From DASUTB01 sp036374835 (GTDB lineage: Bacteria > Actinomycetota > Actinomycetes > Jiangellales > Jiangellaceae): DNA of 38,378 nt. Position 1 is the first letter of the stretch. Each line of letters begins with the position of its first letter. A program made the translations under genes and the position numbers. The stretch spans positions 1 through 38,378 of the forward strand of contig DASUTB010000144.1 of the NCBI GenBank assembly GCA_036374835.1, in the 5' to 3' direction. Under the pieces are notes generated by a model. It saw only the letters and a list, made by a program, of their open reading frames with translations, was not told the DNA's origin and did no database searches. Below, one piece after another: positions 7,494-14,510 of this stretch.

Positions 7494-8189
7494 TCAGCCC
7501 GGCGCCACGCAGAACTCGTTGCCGTCGGGGTCGGCGAGCTCGACGCCGCCGTCCCGGTCGCCGAGCCGGGTTGCCCCGAGCGCAACCAGTCGCGCTACCT
7601 CCGCAGGCAGGTCGGCGGCAACGAGGTCGAAGCGCTGCCGGTTCCTCCCGTGCTTGGGTGCCGCGGTCCAGTCGTCCCACGAGACCTTGGTGCCGCCGAG
7701 GGGCGACTGGACTGCGGTCTCCTCGTCCTGGTCCCAGACGAGCGGCCAGCCGAGCGCATCGCGCCAAAACAGGCCGACGTCTCGGCTGCCGTCGCAGGAG
7801 ACCTCTCCGAGGTGGCCGCAGCCGGCGAGGAAGTTGTTGCCCGGTTCGATCACGCAGAACTCGTTGCCGCCGGGGTCGCCGAGCACGACGTGATCCTCGT
7901 CGGGGAGCTGGCCCACGTCGAGGTGCCGGCCCCCGAGACTCAAGGCCGTCTCCACCGCCCGCTGCTGGTCCTCGGGGCTGGTACTGGTCAGGTGGAGGTG
8001 CAGGCGGTTGGGGCCGGACTTCTCCGTGGAAGCCGCGACGAACCGGAGTCCCACCTGCGTGTCGTCACCCGGCAGCAGGGCGCCGCTGACCTCCCAGATG
8101 ACCTCCCGGCCGAGCAGACTGCCCCAGAACGCCGCCAGTCCGGCCGGGTCGTGGGCGTCGAAGGTCACTGCCATGAGCCGCGAGGGCAT
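7494..8189 (-). CDS. VOC-family protein with two glyoxalase-like domains
   Basis: This 231-residue protein has two tandem VOC modules. The first begins MAVTFDAHDPAGLAAFWGSLLG and ends with DPGGNEFCVIEPG. The second begins at about residue 130 with DVGLFWRDALGWPLVWDQD and ends with ADPDGNEFCVAPG. The DPxGNEFCV endings and AFWGSLLG helices are hallmarks of the glyoxalase/bleomycin-resistance superfamily. Histidines in the metal positions are only partly present (LHLHLT). Many actinobacterial members are uncharacterised. It lies 9 bases downstream of the broken dienelactone-hydrolase gene on the same strand, so the two were probably one operon. Confidence 0.9.
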   Translation of the reverse strand: MPSRLMAVTFDAHDPAGLAAFWGSLLGREVIWEVSGALLPGDDTQVGLRFVAASTEKSGPNRLHLHLTSTSPEDQQRAVETALSLGGRHLDVGQLPDEDHVVLGDPGGNEFCVIEPGNNFLAGCGHLGEVSCDGSRDVGLFWRDALGWPLVWDQDEETAVQSPLGGTKVSWDDWTAAPKHGRNRQRFDLVAADLPAEVARLVALGATRLGDRDGGVELADPDGNEFCVAPG

Positions 8190-8198
8190 CCCCGCACG

Positions 8199-8550
8199 CT
8201 AGACCCGGCCCAGGAACTCCAGCAACCCGGTTTTCCAGCAGCCTCGCCGCCTCCGCGTCGTAGGACGGCAGCGAGGAATCCAGGAACAGGTACCGGTCGC
8301 CGGGCTAGAGGAACAGGTCCGCGTCGGCGACGGTATCGACCGAGCCGCCTCGACGTCGCCCTCGCCGGCGAAGAACTCGTCCGCGTCCATGCCGCGGATC
8401 TGCACCGTTACGCCGTCCGGCCACGGCCCGATCTCCCAATCGCCGGAGGCTGGCAGGCACATCGATGAGCACGACGCCCTTCGCGCCGGGCATGGTCGGG
8501 CGGTGGCCCGTCAGTGGAAGCGTCTGCACAACGCTGTGGCCCCGTCCGAT
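8199..8550 (-). pseudogene. Dienelactone hydrolase family, decayed
   Basis: Pieces of one protein are spread over two minus-strand frames. In order: GRGHSVVQTLPL and MPGAKGVVLIDVPAS (frame 1), GDWEIGPWPDGVTVQIRGMD and ADEFFAGEGDVEAAR (frame 2), VDTVADADLFL-stop-PGDRYLFLDSSLPSYDAEAARLL (frame 1), then LEFLGRV-stop (frame 2). This matches the second half of dienelactone hydrolases, including WPDGVPVQ...GMDAD and the LYPGD.HLF...SLPSYD end. There are at least three frameshifts plus a TAG (8305-8307) at a position where family members usually have Tyr. The first half is missing; the neighbouring reductase pseudogene begins where it should be. Confidence 0.75.
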
Positions 8551-8618
8551 GGCGATGAGTTTCGCGGTTGTTCCAGGTCTGTACCCACACCGATCAAACC
8601 GCACTCAAGGAGAACGAC

Positions 8619-9192
8619 ATGACCGCCATCTACACCTTCGACGTCTTTTCCAGCCTCGACGGCTTTTGGCTCGTACCACGGCGGCAACCGGAGCGGCCAC
8701 TGGGGAAAGCAAGGCCCCGAGTTCCTCGACCACCTCCTCGCCGTGACCAGCGAGGAGCAGCGGATGGTCCTAGGGACCAATACCTTTTCGGCAGTTCGTG
8801 CAGCTGCTGGGCGCGATCGAGGAGGCCGAGCTTGACCCAGTGAACGCCCGGATGAGAAGCATGCCGACAACGGTGGTGTCGACGACACTGGCAGGACCCT
8901 TCGATGGCCGGACGCGACCCTCGTGAGCGGTGACGCCGTCGAGGTTGTCGCCCGGCTCAAGGAGGAGTCCGAGGTGCCGTTGCGCTCGCACGGCAGCCTG
9001 TCGATGAACCGGGCGCTGAAGGGCGCGGGCCTGGTCGAACGCGTGCAGGTGACGCTCTTCCCTGTGATCACCGGTCAGACCGGAGTGGACCCGATCTTCC
9101 AGGGCGCGGCCGACTTCAACCTCGAGCTGATCGAACACCGGACACTCGACGGTCACATCCAAGAGCTCATCTACCGACCCACCCTCCATTGA
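8619..9192 (+). pseudogene. Dihydrofolate-reductase-family (RibD C-domain) gene, frameshifted
   Basis: A GGAGAA ribosome site precedes ATG 8619. The reading starts MTAIYTFDVFSSLDGF, then changes frame near 8665 to GSYHGGNRSGHWGKQGPEF and LDHLLAVTSEEQRMVLGTNTF, changes again near 8790 to RQFVQLLGAIEEAELDPVNA and MPTTVVSTTLAGPF, and again near 8904 to WPDATLVSGDAVEVVARLKE and onward to the stop at 9192. Joined, these give a full-length protein of about 190 residues of the bifunctional deaminase-reductase C-terminal/DHFR-like type (SLDG near the N-terminus, GS.SM and FPVITGQTG...F later). Three frameshifts make it a pseudogene unless they are sequencing errors. Confidence 0.8.
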
Positions 9193-9525
9193 CCTGTGCG
9201 GCTTCGAAGCGGATCCGTCGGGGTGACCGGACATTGCCCGGACGCCGGTGCATGGAAGTTAGCCGATATTCGAACGGAGCTACGACCCCCTCGGAACCAT
9301 CCGCGCGTTGGCACGACCGAGCGCGGATCGCGGCAGAAGCGGATGTCGCTAGGTCGCCATGGGGGAGAGACGAGCGTGCCGGCGACGGTGGTGTCGCCGC
9401 TCTCTCACGGGAGGGAGTTTGTCCTCGCGGCCTCCGCTGCCACGCCTGACTGTGCGGATGCGGTGGGAGCCCAAGCGGGGTATGAACCTGGAGCCCGAAG
9501 CCGCACGAGCCGGCCAGCCTGCGAG
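9193..9525. other. Intergenic stretch without recognised features
   Basis: About 330 bases between the reductase pseudogene and the 3' end of arfB. All frames read as low-quality Arg/Gly/Ser-rich sequence. I see no gene, repeat or strong hairpin. Confidence 0.4.
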
Positions 9526-9960
9526 CTAGTCCTCGACGGCCCTGCGGAGACGCTTGGTTTTACCGCGCCTGCGCTTGACCGCAATCCGTCGTTCGACCGA
9601 GGCGCGGCTGGGCTTGGTTGGGCGGCGTTCTCGTGGCGGGGGCGCGATGGCCTGCTCCAGCATCTGGGCAAGGCGTATCTCGGCTGTCTTTCTGTTGCGT
9701 AGTTGGGAGCGGTGCTCGGAGGCCGTGACTGTGAGCACTCCGTTGGCGAGGTGGCCGGCCAGCCGCTGCAGCGCACGCGCCTTCAGGATAGGGCCAAGGG
9801 CGGCCGATGCCGCCACGTCATAGCTGAGCTCGACTCTGCTGTCGGTGGTGTTGACCGACTGACCGCCCGGTCCCGATGAGCGCGAGAAGCGCCAGCTCAG
9901 CTCGGCCTCCGGGATCACAACGGAGCCGTGGATGCGCAACGGACCCGGCATGGCACTCAT
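9526..9960 (-). CDS. arfB: Alternative ribosome-rescue peptidyl-tRNA hydrolase ArfB
   Basis: A 144-residue protein with the release-factor catalytic domain: ELSWRFSRSSGPGGQSVNTT contains the GGQ motif that triggers peptidyl-tRNA hydrolysis in the ribosome. A strongly basic C-terminal tail (RRIAVKRRRGKTKRLRRA) follows; in ArfB/YaeJ it sits in the empty mRNA channel of stalled ribosomes. There are no codon-recognition domains, and length is normal for the family. It acts on non-stop ribosomes alongside tmRNA. Start ATG 9960, with an in-frame ATG at 9951 as alternative. It stands alone in the decayed region but is itself intact. Confidence 0.92.
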   Translation of the reverse strand: MSAMPGPLRIHGSVVIPEAELSWRFSRSSGPGGQSVNTTDSRVELSYDVAASAALGPILKARALQRLAGHLANGVLTVTASEHRSQLRNRKTAEIRLAQMLEQAIAPPPRERRPTKPSRASVERRIAVKRRRGKTKRLRRAVED

Positions 9961-10066
9961 TTTGCCAGGTTTGCCACTCCTGAGCTCAACCGTCCGGAAC
10001 CAGCCGCCGGTGACCGTTCCGCGCGCCCAAAACGCGTCCGTTCATCGGCTACGACCGCACGGGCAG

Positions 10067-10086
10067 CCATGAGCGTGCGTTCGACG
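10067..10086 (+). repeat. Dispersed repeat, partial copy (right box)
   Basis: CCATGAGCGTGCGTTCGACG matches the right end of the complete repeat (CATGAGC-GTGCGTT as in the copy at 6651). The palindrome is not present; 40 bases upstream an inverted match CGTCCGTTCAT is seen. Confidence 0.45.
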
Positions 10087-10110
10087 CCCCTGCCTGCCTA
10101 ACCTGCGGTC

Positions 10111-10531
10111 ATGGAACTCGTCTCCACACTGGCGATCGGGATCGACCTGCAGCTGGTGTCAACGGCTGATGGTGGGCGACAGACCCCACTCCTGGGTGGC
10201 TGCGCCGCGGAGAACCGCTTTCGGTACCGGCCAAACTGGGACTTGCTGGATGGGCCGACGGCGAACAGACCGCAGCGCCGGTGTTGGGTTCTCGCGAGAG
10301 GACATCCACCCACGGGAGGCGGCTCGGGCGGTGTTGATGCCTCTCATCCCTGATCGCGTGCCGGAATGGCGAGATGTCAGGCCGGGCGACACGGTACGAA
10401 TGTACGAGGGGTCTCGCATCTGCGGCCACGGGATCGTCGTATGGGCAGAGCCCACAACCTGGTCCATGTGTGACGACGAACAACAGCGGTTGGCCCAGTG
10501 GCTCGAGCCACGACAGGCGGGCAATCATTGA
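10111..10531 (+). pseudogene. EF-Tu C-terminal-domain-like protein, frameshifted
   Basis: From ATG 10111 the frame reads MELVSTLAIGIDLQLVSTAD, GGRQTPLLGGCAAENRFRYRPNWDLL; it then shifts near 10245 to WADGEQTAAPVLG and again near 10287 to FSREDIHPREAARAVLMPL, PDRVPEWRDVRPGDTVRMY, EGSRICGHGIVVWAEPTTW and a normal end at 10531. The pattern GGRQTP...RP plus VRPGDTVRMYEG..xxGxGxVxW resembles the C-terminal beta-barrel of elongation factor Tu, known as small stand-alone proteins in actinobacteria (recalled, not searched). Two compensating frameshifts break the gene; without them it would encode about 140 residues. Confidence 0.65.
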
Positions 10532-10941
10532 AGGAAGGATCTCGAAGCTCGCGGGAAAGCGCTGGATGGCGAGGTCGGTCACTACGCGCCGACAGCGGCA
10601 GATGAGTGCGTTCCGCAACTCCCGGCCAGCGTTTCGACCTGAACCATAGCGACGTGAGGAACCGAGGTCCGTCTGGCCACCGTGGAGGGTTGAACCGCCT
10701 GGTCAGCCCGGGAATGCCCTTGAAAGGGGTAGCACTTAACGGGCACTTGATCGGTGCCCTCTCGACTCGGATGGCAGCGCCCCTTGGTGAAGCGGCTGCC
10801 AGAGTATGTTGCCGAAGCGCATGACCGCTGCCCGACAGCACACACGACCGTGGCCGGCCCGCAACCCATCAACATAATAGGCAATCGGATCGGAGCCCAG
10901 ACTGTCGTGCTGGCCCGAGGTGTGCGGGATGAGCGAAGCCG
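10532..10941. other. Intergenic stretch with recombinase debris
   Basis: No intact gene. It contains a clear fragment of tyrosine recombinase sequence (10665-10724) on the minus strand. The rest has lost recognisable coding character. Confidence 0.45.
10665..10724 (-). mobile_element. Tyrosine recombinase remnant with internal deletion
   Basis: On the minus strand this reads KGIPGLTRRFN-PSTVARRTS across two frames. KGI and RRFxPSTVARRTSV both occur in the recombinase at 13873-14451, but there they are about 50 codons apart. Nucleotide match is close (for instance GTCTGGCCAC and TTGAACCGCCTGGTC in both places on the plus strand). So this is a piece of a related integrase with a deletion of the DNA-binding domain interior and a one-base shift. 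Confidence 0.6.
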
Positions 10942-11298
10942 CTACTCGCCGAAGAAGAAGGCGATCAGCTCCTCACAGTTGCTCCAGGGTACGGGGTCGC
11001 CGAAGGGAGCGGGGAATGGCGCCCCTGGAACCACGACGTTGCTCGCATTCGCGAATAGCTTTTCACCGGCCGTCCCAAAATGCATGTGTTCATGGTGAGC
11101 ATTGAGGGGGAGTGCTTGATTAGCCGCCAAGTCGACGCACTCCCGAAATGCGACCGGCTCCCCGAACTCATCGAACTCGACGCCGAGCACCAGCATATGA
11201 GGATGTCGTTCAAAGTCCTGCCCGGTCGCCGGAATCGCCAGCGCCATCAACCCCACTGCTAGAGCAAGAATGATTAAACTTAGACGCCTCATCATCAT
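10942..11298 (-). CDS. Small secreted protein, foreign base composition
   Basis: A 118-residue protein with a classical signal peptide: MMMRRLSLIILALAVGLMAL with cleavage probably after AIPATG. The mature part of about 90 residues contains HPHMLVLGVEFDEFGEPVAF, a Cys in RECVDLAANQALPLNAHHEH, MHFGTAGEKLF, and a second Cys in WSNCEELIAFFFGE, so one disulfide is possible. His-rich HHEHMHFG may bind metal. Function unknown; I recall similar short secreted proteins in other actinobacteria but cannot verify. Third codon positions are often A or T (TTA, ATT, CTA, AAT), unlike all neighbours, which points to recent transfer. Three in-frame ATGs (11298, 11295, 11292) follow a GGGGGGCGA site. Confidence 0.75.
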   Translation of the reverse strand: MMMRRLSLIILALAVGLMALAIPATGQDFERHPHMLVLGVEFDEFGEPVAFRECVDLAANQALPLNAHHEHMHFGTAGEKLFANASNVVVPGAPFPAPFGDPVPWSNCEELIAFFFGE

Positions 11299-11684
11299 TC
11301 GCCCCCCGTCTCGCGCTTCGCCCCTCGATTAACCTTTTAAGCTACTCTGGTCGGCGGCGATGTCAAGTGAGCCTGGCGTTTCGTCGGTTTGATCTTGTTT
11401 CATCGTGGTTGGTTAGTCGAGCCAGTGGCTCACGCTCTGATCTGCCTCGCCCCGTCGCTCGCTTTGAGACATGCGCTCATCGTGCGGTCCTTTCGAGAGT
11501 GCTGTGAAGGGTTCACTCGAAGGATCCCGCGGTGGCCGTCATCTACACCGACGGCACGCTCACCGTGTTGCTCCGTACACCACTCTGCTCAGTGTCAATC
11601 TGTCTTTCGGTTCGGCGGAGCTCGCTCCACCACTCTGTGCCGACTGTTGGCCGTGTCCGCTTGTGCGGCTCCGTCGGACCAAAG

Positions 11685-11753
11685 GGACCGGCCGGCGTGG
11701 CTTGATAGGAGCGTGGCGTCGCCCCCGGCTGAGGTGTGCCCGCCGACCGGTCC
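11685..11753 (+). ncRNA. Candidate IS110 bridge RNA, central part
   Basis: GGACCGGCCGGCG (11685-11697) and CGCCGACCGGTCC (11741-11753) can pair over 12 of 13 positions and enclose a 43-base loop. The loop holds TTGATAGGAGC (11702-11712), close to the element's right end TTGACATAGGAGC (12867-12879). IS110 recombinases are known to use a bridge RNA from the noncoding end, with loops that read donor and target DNA. The stem, the position upstream of the transposase and the loop match support this, but the true RNA ends and fold are unknown. Confidence 0.5.
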
Positions 11754-11789
11754 TAGCGACTACCTCTGCGATGAAGGGAGTCAGGACCG

Positions 11790-12875
11790 ATGATCGTCCT
11801 GGGAATCGACACGCACAAGCGCACGCACACCGTCGTCGCGGTCGACGAGCACGGCCGCAAGATTGGGCAACGGACCATCGGCACCACAAGCCGCGACCAC
11901 TTGGACGCGGTGGCGTGGGCCGACCAGCTGCGCCCAGGCGATGACGCCGAGCAGGTGTGGGCGGTGGAGGACTGCCGCCACCTGTCCCGCCGGCTCGAAC
12001 GTGACCTGCTCGCCGCTGGACGCCGCATCGTCCGAGTGTCGCCCAAGCTGATGGCACACGCTCGAGACGCGGCGCGCAGCTACGGCAAGTCCGACCCGAT
12101 TGACGCGCTTGCTGTGGCACGAGCGGCTCTGCGGGAACCCGGCCTTCCGATGGCACGGTTAGACGGGCCTTGCCGCGAGGTGCGCCTGCTGGTCGACCAC
12201 CGCGAGGCCCTGGTCGCCGAACGTACTCGAGTGATCAACCGGCTACGCTGGCACCTGCACGAACTCAACCCCGCGCTGCCACTGCCCAGCCGGACTCTGC
12301 ACCGGCCGAAGAACCTGCAGGCCGTCACCTCGTTCCTGAACCAGATCGACGACCCGGCCAGCCAGCTCGTGGTGCGCCTCGCCCGTGACCTGACCCGCCG
12401 CTGCGGCGAGCTTTCCAGCGACATCACTGCGCTCGAAAAAGAAATCACCAATCGTGTAGCCAACCTGGCCCCGACCCTTCTGGCGATCGTCGGCTGCGCC
12501 AGCCTCACCGCGGCGAAGATCCTCGGTGAGACCGCAGGCGTCGACCGGTTCCGATCAAAGAACGCCTACGCCCGCCACAACGGCACCGCCCCGATACCCG
12601 TCTGGACCGGCAACCGTGAACGACACCGGCTCAGCCGAATCGGGAACCGACAACTCAACGCCGCCCTCCACCGCATCGCCATCACCCAAGCGCACTACCA
12701 CTCGCCCGCCCGCGAGCTACTCGAACGACGCCGCCGCAACGGAGACACCAAAGCCGAGTCGATCCGCGCCCTCAAGCGCCGACTATCCGACGTCGTCTTC
12801 CAAGCCCTGCTGCAAGACCTCCACCGCCTCCACACCACTGGCACCACCAGCCTCGCCACCGCGGCTTTGACATAG
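11790..12875 (+). CDS. IS110-family transposase (DEDD recombinase)
   Basis: A 361-residue protein with the two IS110 domains. The N-terminal RuvC-like DEDD domain starts MIVLGIDTHKRTHTVVAVDE (first Asp), has WAVEDCRHLSRRLERDL (Glu) and SYGKSDPIDALAVARAAL with the two final Asp residues. A coiled helical segment follows. The C-terminal transposase_20 domain has APTLLAIVGCASLTAAKIL and ends with the Ser-containing region RIGNRQLNAALHRIAITQ typical of the family. Length is normal and no frameshift is seen, so the element could be active. A GGGAGTCAGGACC leader precedes ATG 11790. Confidence 0.95.
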   Translation: MIVLGIDTHKRTHTVVAVDEHGRKIGQRTIGTTSRDHLDAVAWADQLRPGDDAEQVWAVEDCRHLSRRLERDLLAAGRRIVRVSPKLMAHARDAARSYGKSDPIDALAVARAALREPGLPMARLDGPCREVRLLVDHREALVAERTRVINRLRWHLHELNPALPLPSRTLHRPKNLQAVTSFLNQIDDPASQLVVRLARDLTRRCGELSSDITALEKEITNRVANLAPTLLAIVGCASLTAAKILGETAGVDRFRSKNAYARHNGTAPIPVWTGNRERHRLSRIGNRQLNAALHRIAITQAHYHSPARELLERRRRNGDTKAESIRALKRRLSDVVFQALLQDLHRLHTTGTTSLATAALT

Positions 12876-12879
12876 GAGC

Positions 12880-12892
12880 AAGCGGACGTCAC
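12880..12892 (+). repeat. Dispersed-repeat right-box match at the IS110 right junction
   Basis: AAGCGGACGTCAC directly after the presumed IS end shares AGCGGACGTC with the right boxes at 13354 and 14511. It may be the part of a repeat copy into which the IS was inserted. No matching left part was found upstream of the element. Confidence 0.35.
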
Positions 12893-12950
12893 TGAAACGT
12901 ATCGAGGCCGACTGTCTCTTCCACACACCTCGTACGACTGCCATCAACGC

Positions 12951-13003
12951 GGAATGGTCGGACGTTGCGGCTCACCCGACTCGGGTCAGATGAGGACGTT
13001 GCG
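12951..13003 (+). repeat. Dispersed palindromic repeat, copy 5 (complete)
   Basis: Left box GGTCGGACGTT (12956-12966), 5-base spacer, core TCACCCGACTCGGGTCA (12972-12988), 3 bases, right box GAGGACGTT (12992-13000). It lies 70 bases past the IS110 right end and just before the following unknown gene. Confidence 0.85.
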
Positions 13004-13031
13004 TTGTGCAATGGGATGGCAAGATCGTGGT

Positions 13032-13412
13032 GTGACCGAACCAACGCCACGTCTTGTAAGGCGCATTCGTGCCGACTTCGCGCCGGGAACGGCTGAGGAG
13101 GTTGTCAGACGACTTCGAGCCCTGCCCGGGCAGTGGTTCGGTGGGCAAGACGCCGAGCGCATACATGCCGCGCTTGTCTTCCAGTCGGGCGGCTCTTGGA
13201 GCCAGTTCGTGGAAGGCCTCGGCCTACTCGAACAAGACTGGCGTGACGTCCTCGTCAACGGCGGCATGGCCGACCAGGACTGGCCGATGGTGCTTGCACA
13301 AGAACTCGGCGACCGCAGCGCACGATCTCAGTTTGGTCGCGCCGCCCACCCGCGGCATGAGCGGACGTCCAGGGGGCGGCGTCAGACTCGTCCTGCCGTT
13401 CACCGATCATGA
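13032..13412 (+). CDS. Hypothetical protein with altered C-terminus
   Basis: From GTG 13032 (ATG 13011 is an alternative) the frame encodes about 126 residues. The first 95 read like a compact helical domain: RLVRRIRADFAPGTAEEVVR, LPGQWFGGQDAERIHAALVF, LGLLEQDWRDVLVNGGMADQ and DWPMVLAQELG. I recall similar small actinobacterial proteins that end soon after such an ELG, but I cannot name a family. The last 30 residues (RSARSQFGRAAHPRHERTSRG onward) are Arg-rich and run through a partial repeat copy (13354-13372), so the original stop was probably lost. The stop overlaps the next gene's ATG as ATGA. Confidence 0.6.
   Translation: MTEPTPRLVRRIRADFAPGTAEEVVRRLRALPGQWFGGQDAERIHAALVFQSGGSWSQFVEGLGLLEQDWRDVLVNGGMADQDWPMVLAQELGDRSARSQFGRAAHPRHERTSRGRRQTRPAVHRS
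13354..13372 (+). repeat. Dispersed repeat, partial copy (right box)
   Basis: GCATGAGCGGACGTCCAGG is the right box with its preceding CATGA; the same form is seen at 14511-14533. It lies inside the readthrough C-terminus of the upstream gene. Confidence 0.55.
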
Positions 13413-13804
13413 ACCTCATGGAGGACCAGCAGGCGCCGCAGTCGGCCGAGGGTGAGGCGAAGGTCATCACGCTCTGCGGCTCGACCAAGTTTGAGGCTGA
13501 GTTCGCGGAGGTCAACCAGCGGCTCACGATGGAAGGTTGCGTCGTGATCAGCCTCGGAATGTTCAGCCTCCCCGATCTGCCGGACTACGACTGGACAGCC
13601 GACAGCTCGGACCTGAAGGGGCGGCTCGGCGGCGTGCACTTCCAAAAGATTCGCATGGCTGACGAGGTGTACATCGTGGATCCGGGCGGCTACGTAGGTG
13701 AGTCAACCCGACGGGAGATTGCCTACGCGGAGTCGCTCGGCAAGCCGGTGCGGTACCTGAGCCGCGAGCGCGTGGCTCGAACGGGAGACGGCCCCCAGGA
13801 GTGA
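13409..13804 (+). CDS. Nucleoside 2-deoxyribosyltransferase-like protein
   Basis: A 131-residue protein from ATG 13409 (ATG 13418 also possible). Rossmann-like pattern: strand 1 and loop VITLCGSTKFEAEFAEVNQR, then GCVVISLGMF, then KIRMADEVYIVDPGGYVGES, then TRREIAYAESLGKPVRYLS. The G-S first loop, the A-D-x-v-x-v-D strand and the G-E-S-x-x-E-I-x-Y-A helix are the signature of the nucleoside deoxyribosyltransferase superfamily; the Glu in GES is the likely catalytic-site residue. Such small members may process modified or toxic nucleotides, or act as NAD-related hydrolases. Substrate is unknown. Confidence 0.75.
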   Translation: MNLMEDQQAPQSAEGEAKVITLCGSTKFEAEFAEVNQRLTMEGCVVISLGMFSLPDLPDYDWTADSSDLKGRLGGVHFQKIRMADEVYIVDPGGYVGESTRREIAYAESLGKPVRYLSRERVARTGDGPQE

Positions 13805-13872
13805 GTCCGACCGGGCGGTCCGCTCATCGGCACGACTGACCGCCGCCTGACACTGCGGGTTGGTGGTTGTGC

Positions 13873-14451
13873 TCAGGTTCCTGAGGCCATGTAGGCGGCG
13901 AGGATATAGTTCGGGTGCCGGTCCAGGTTCTTGCGGGCGCGGTCGTAGCGCATGGTGGTGCGCGGGTCGGCGTGCCGGGCGGCGATCTGCACATCGCGAA
14001 GGTCCACGCCGGCATCGAGCATGGTGTTCGATGACTCCCGGGCCGCGGTCAGCATCACCTCGAACTGCAGGTGAGTCAACCCAAGGGTGGGTGACTCCGG
14101 CGGCACGCTCGGACGGCGCACGTACTCGGCCGGTGAATGGTCCAGCACGCCGTCAATGACGCAGGTGCGGTAGAACCCGGCCACTACCGATGTTCGTCTG
14201 GCCACTGTGGATGGCTTGAACCGCCTGGTCTCCTGCATCCAGCGCACGAACAACTCCAGGTCGCCGCGCTGCGCAGCCAGCGGCTGCACGCCGTGCCCAG
14301 TACACCAGGTCACGAACAGGTGCAGGTCAGAGTAGGTGTGCTCCCTGGAGATGCCCTTGAACCGTGCCAGGTAGGCACTCATAGCCAACCGGAGCGGGTC
14401 GGCCGACACGGCAACAGAGCCGGCACTCGCCGGCGAAGTGAAGGTATCCAT
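13873..14451 (-). pseudogene. Tyrosine recombinase with catalytic core deleted in frame
   Basis: From ATG 14451 the frame gives 192 residues. Residues 1-140 are the SAM-like core-binding domain (SAYLARFKGISREHTYSDLH, WMQETRRFKPSTVARRTSVV, YVRRPSVPPESPTLGLTHLQ). Then FEVMLTAARESSN runs directly into TMLDAGVDLRDVQIAARHAD and PRTTMRYDRARKNLDRHPNY. In intact family members about 130 residues lie between, with the first catalytic Arg and the HxLRH motif. Only the late His-x-x (ARHADPRTT) and the nucleophile Tyr (MRYDRAR) remain. The protein cannot cut DNA alone. Reading upstream of ATG 14451 is open but is antisense to mazEF and not coding. Confidence 0.85.
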
Positions 14452-14510
14452 GCCCCGAGGATCCGACCATGTGAGCCGCAGCGGAACGGTCCGTTGCACG
14501 GGGCGAGCAG

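Larger units (their letters stand above)
11600..12880 (+). mobile_element. IS110-family insertion sequence (approximate limits)
   Basis: The element consists of a structured noncoding left end and one transposase gene ending a few bases before the likely right end. IS110 elements lack long terminal inverted repeats, so limits are not directly visible. The right end is placed just after the stop codon, where GCTTTGACATAGGAGCA occurs; an abbreviated match, GGCTTGATAGGAGCG, is found inside the left noncoding region. The base right after it (12881 on, AGCGGACGTC) matches the right box of the dispersed repeat. The left limit is a rough estimate; 11299-11600 is noncoding and less GC-rich. Confidence 0.7.

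Noticed and set aside
7289..8089. Long plus-strand open frame over the VOC gene
   Set aside because: It is an antisense shadow with Arg/Pro/Gly-rich composition; the minus-strand VOC protein explains the DNA.
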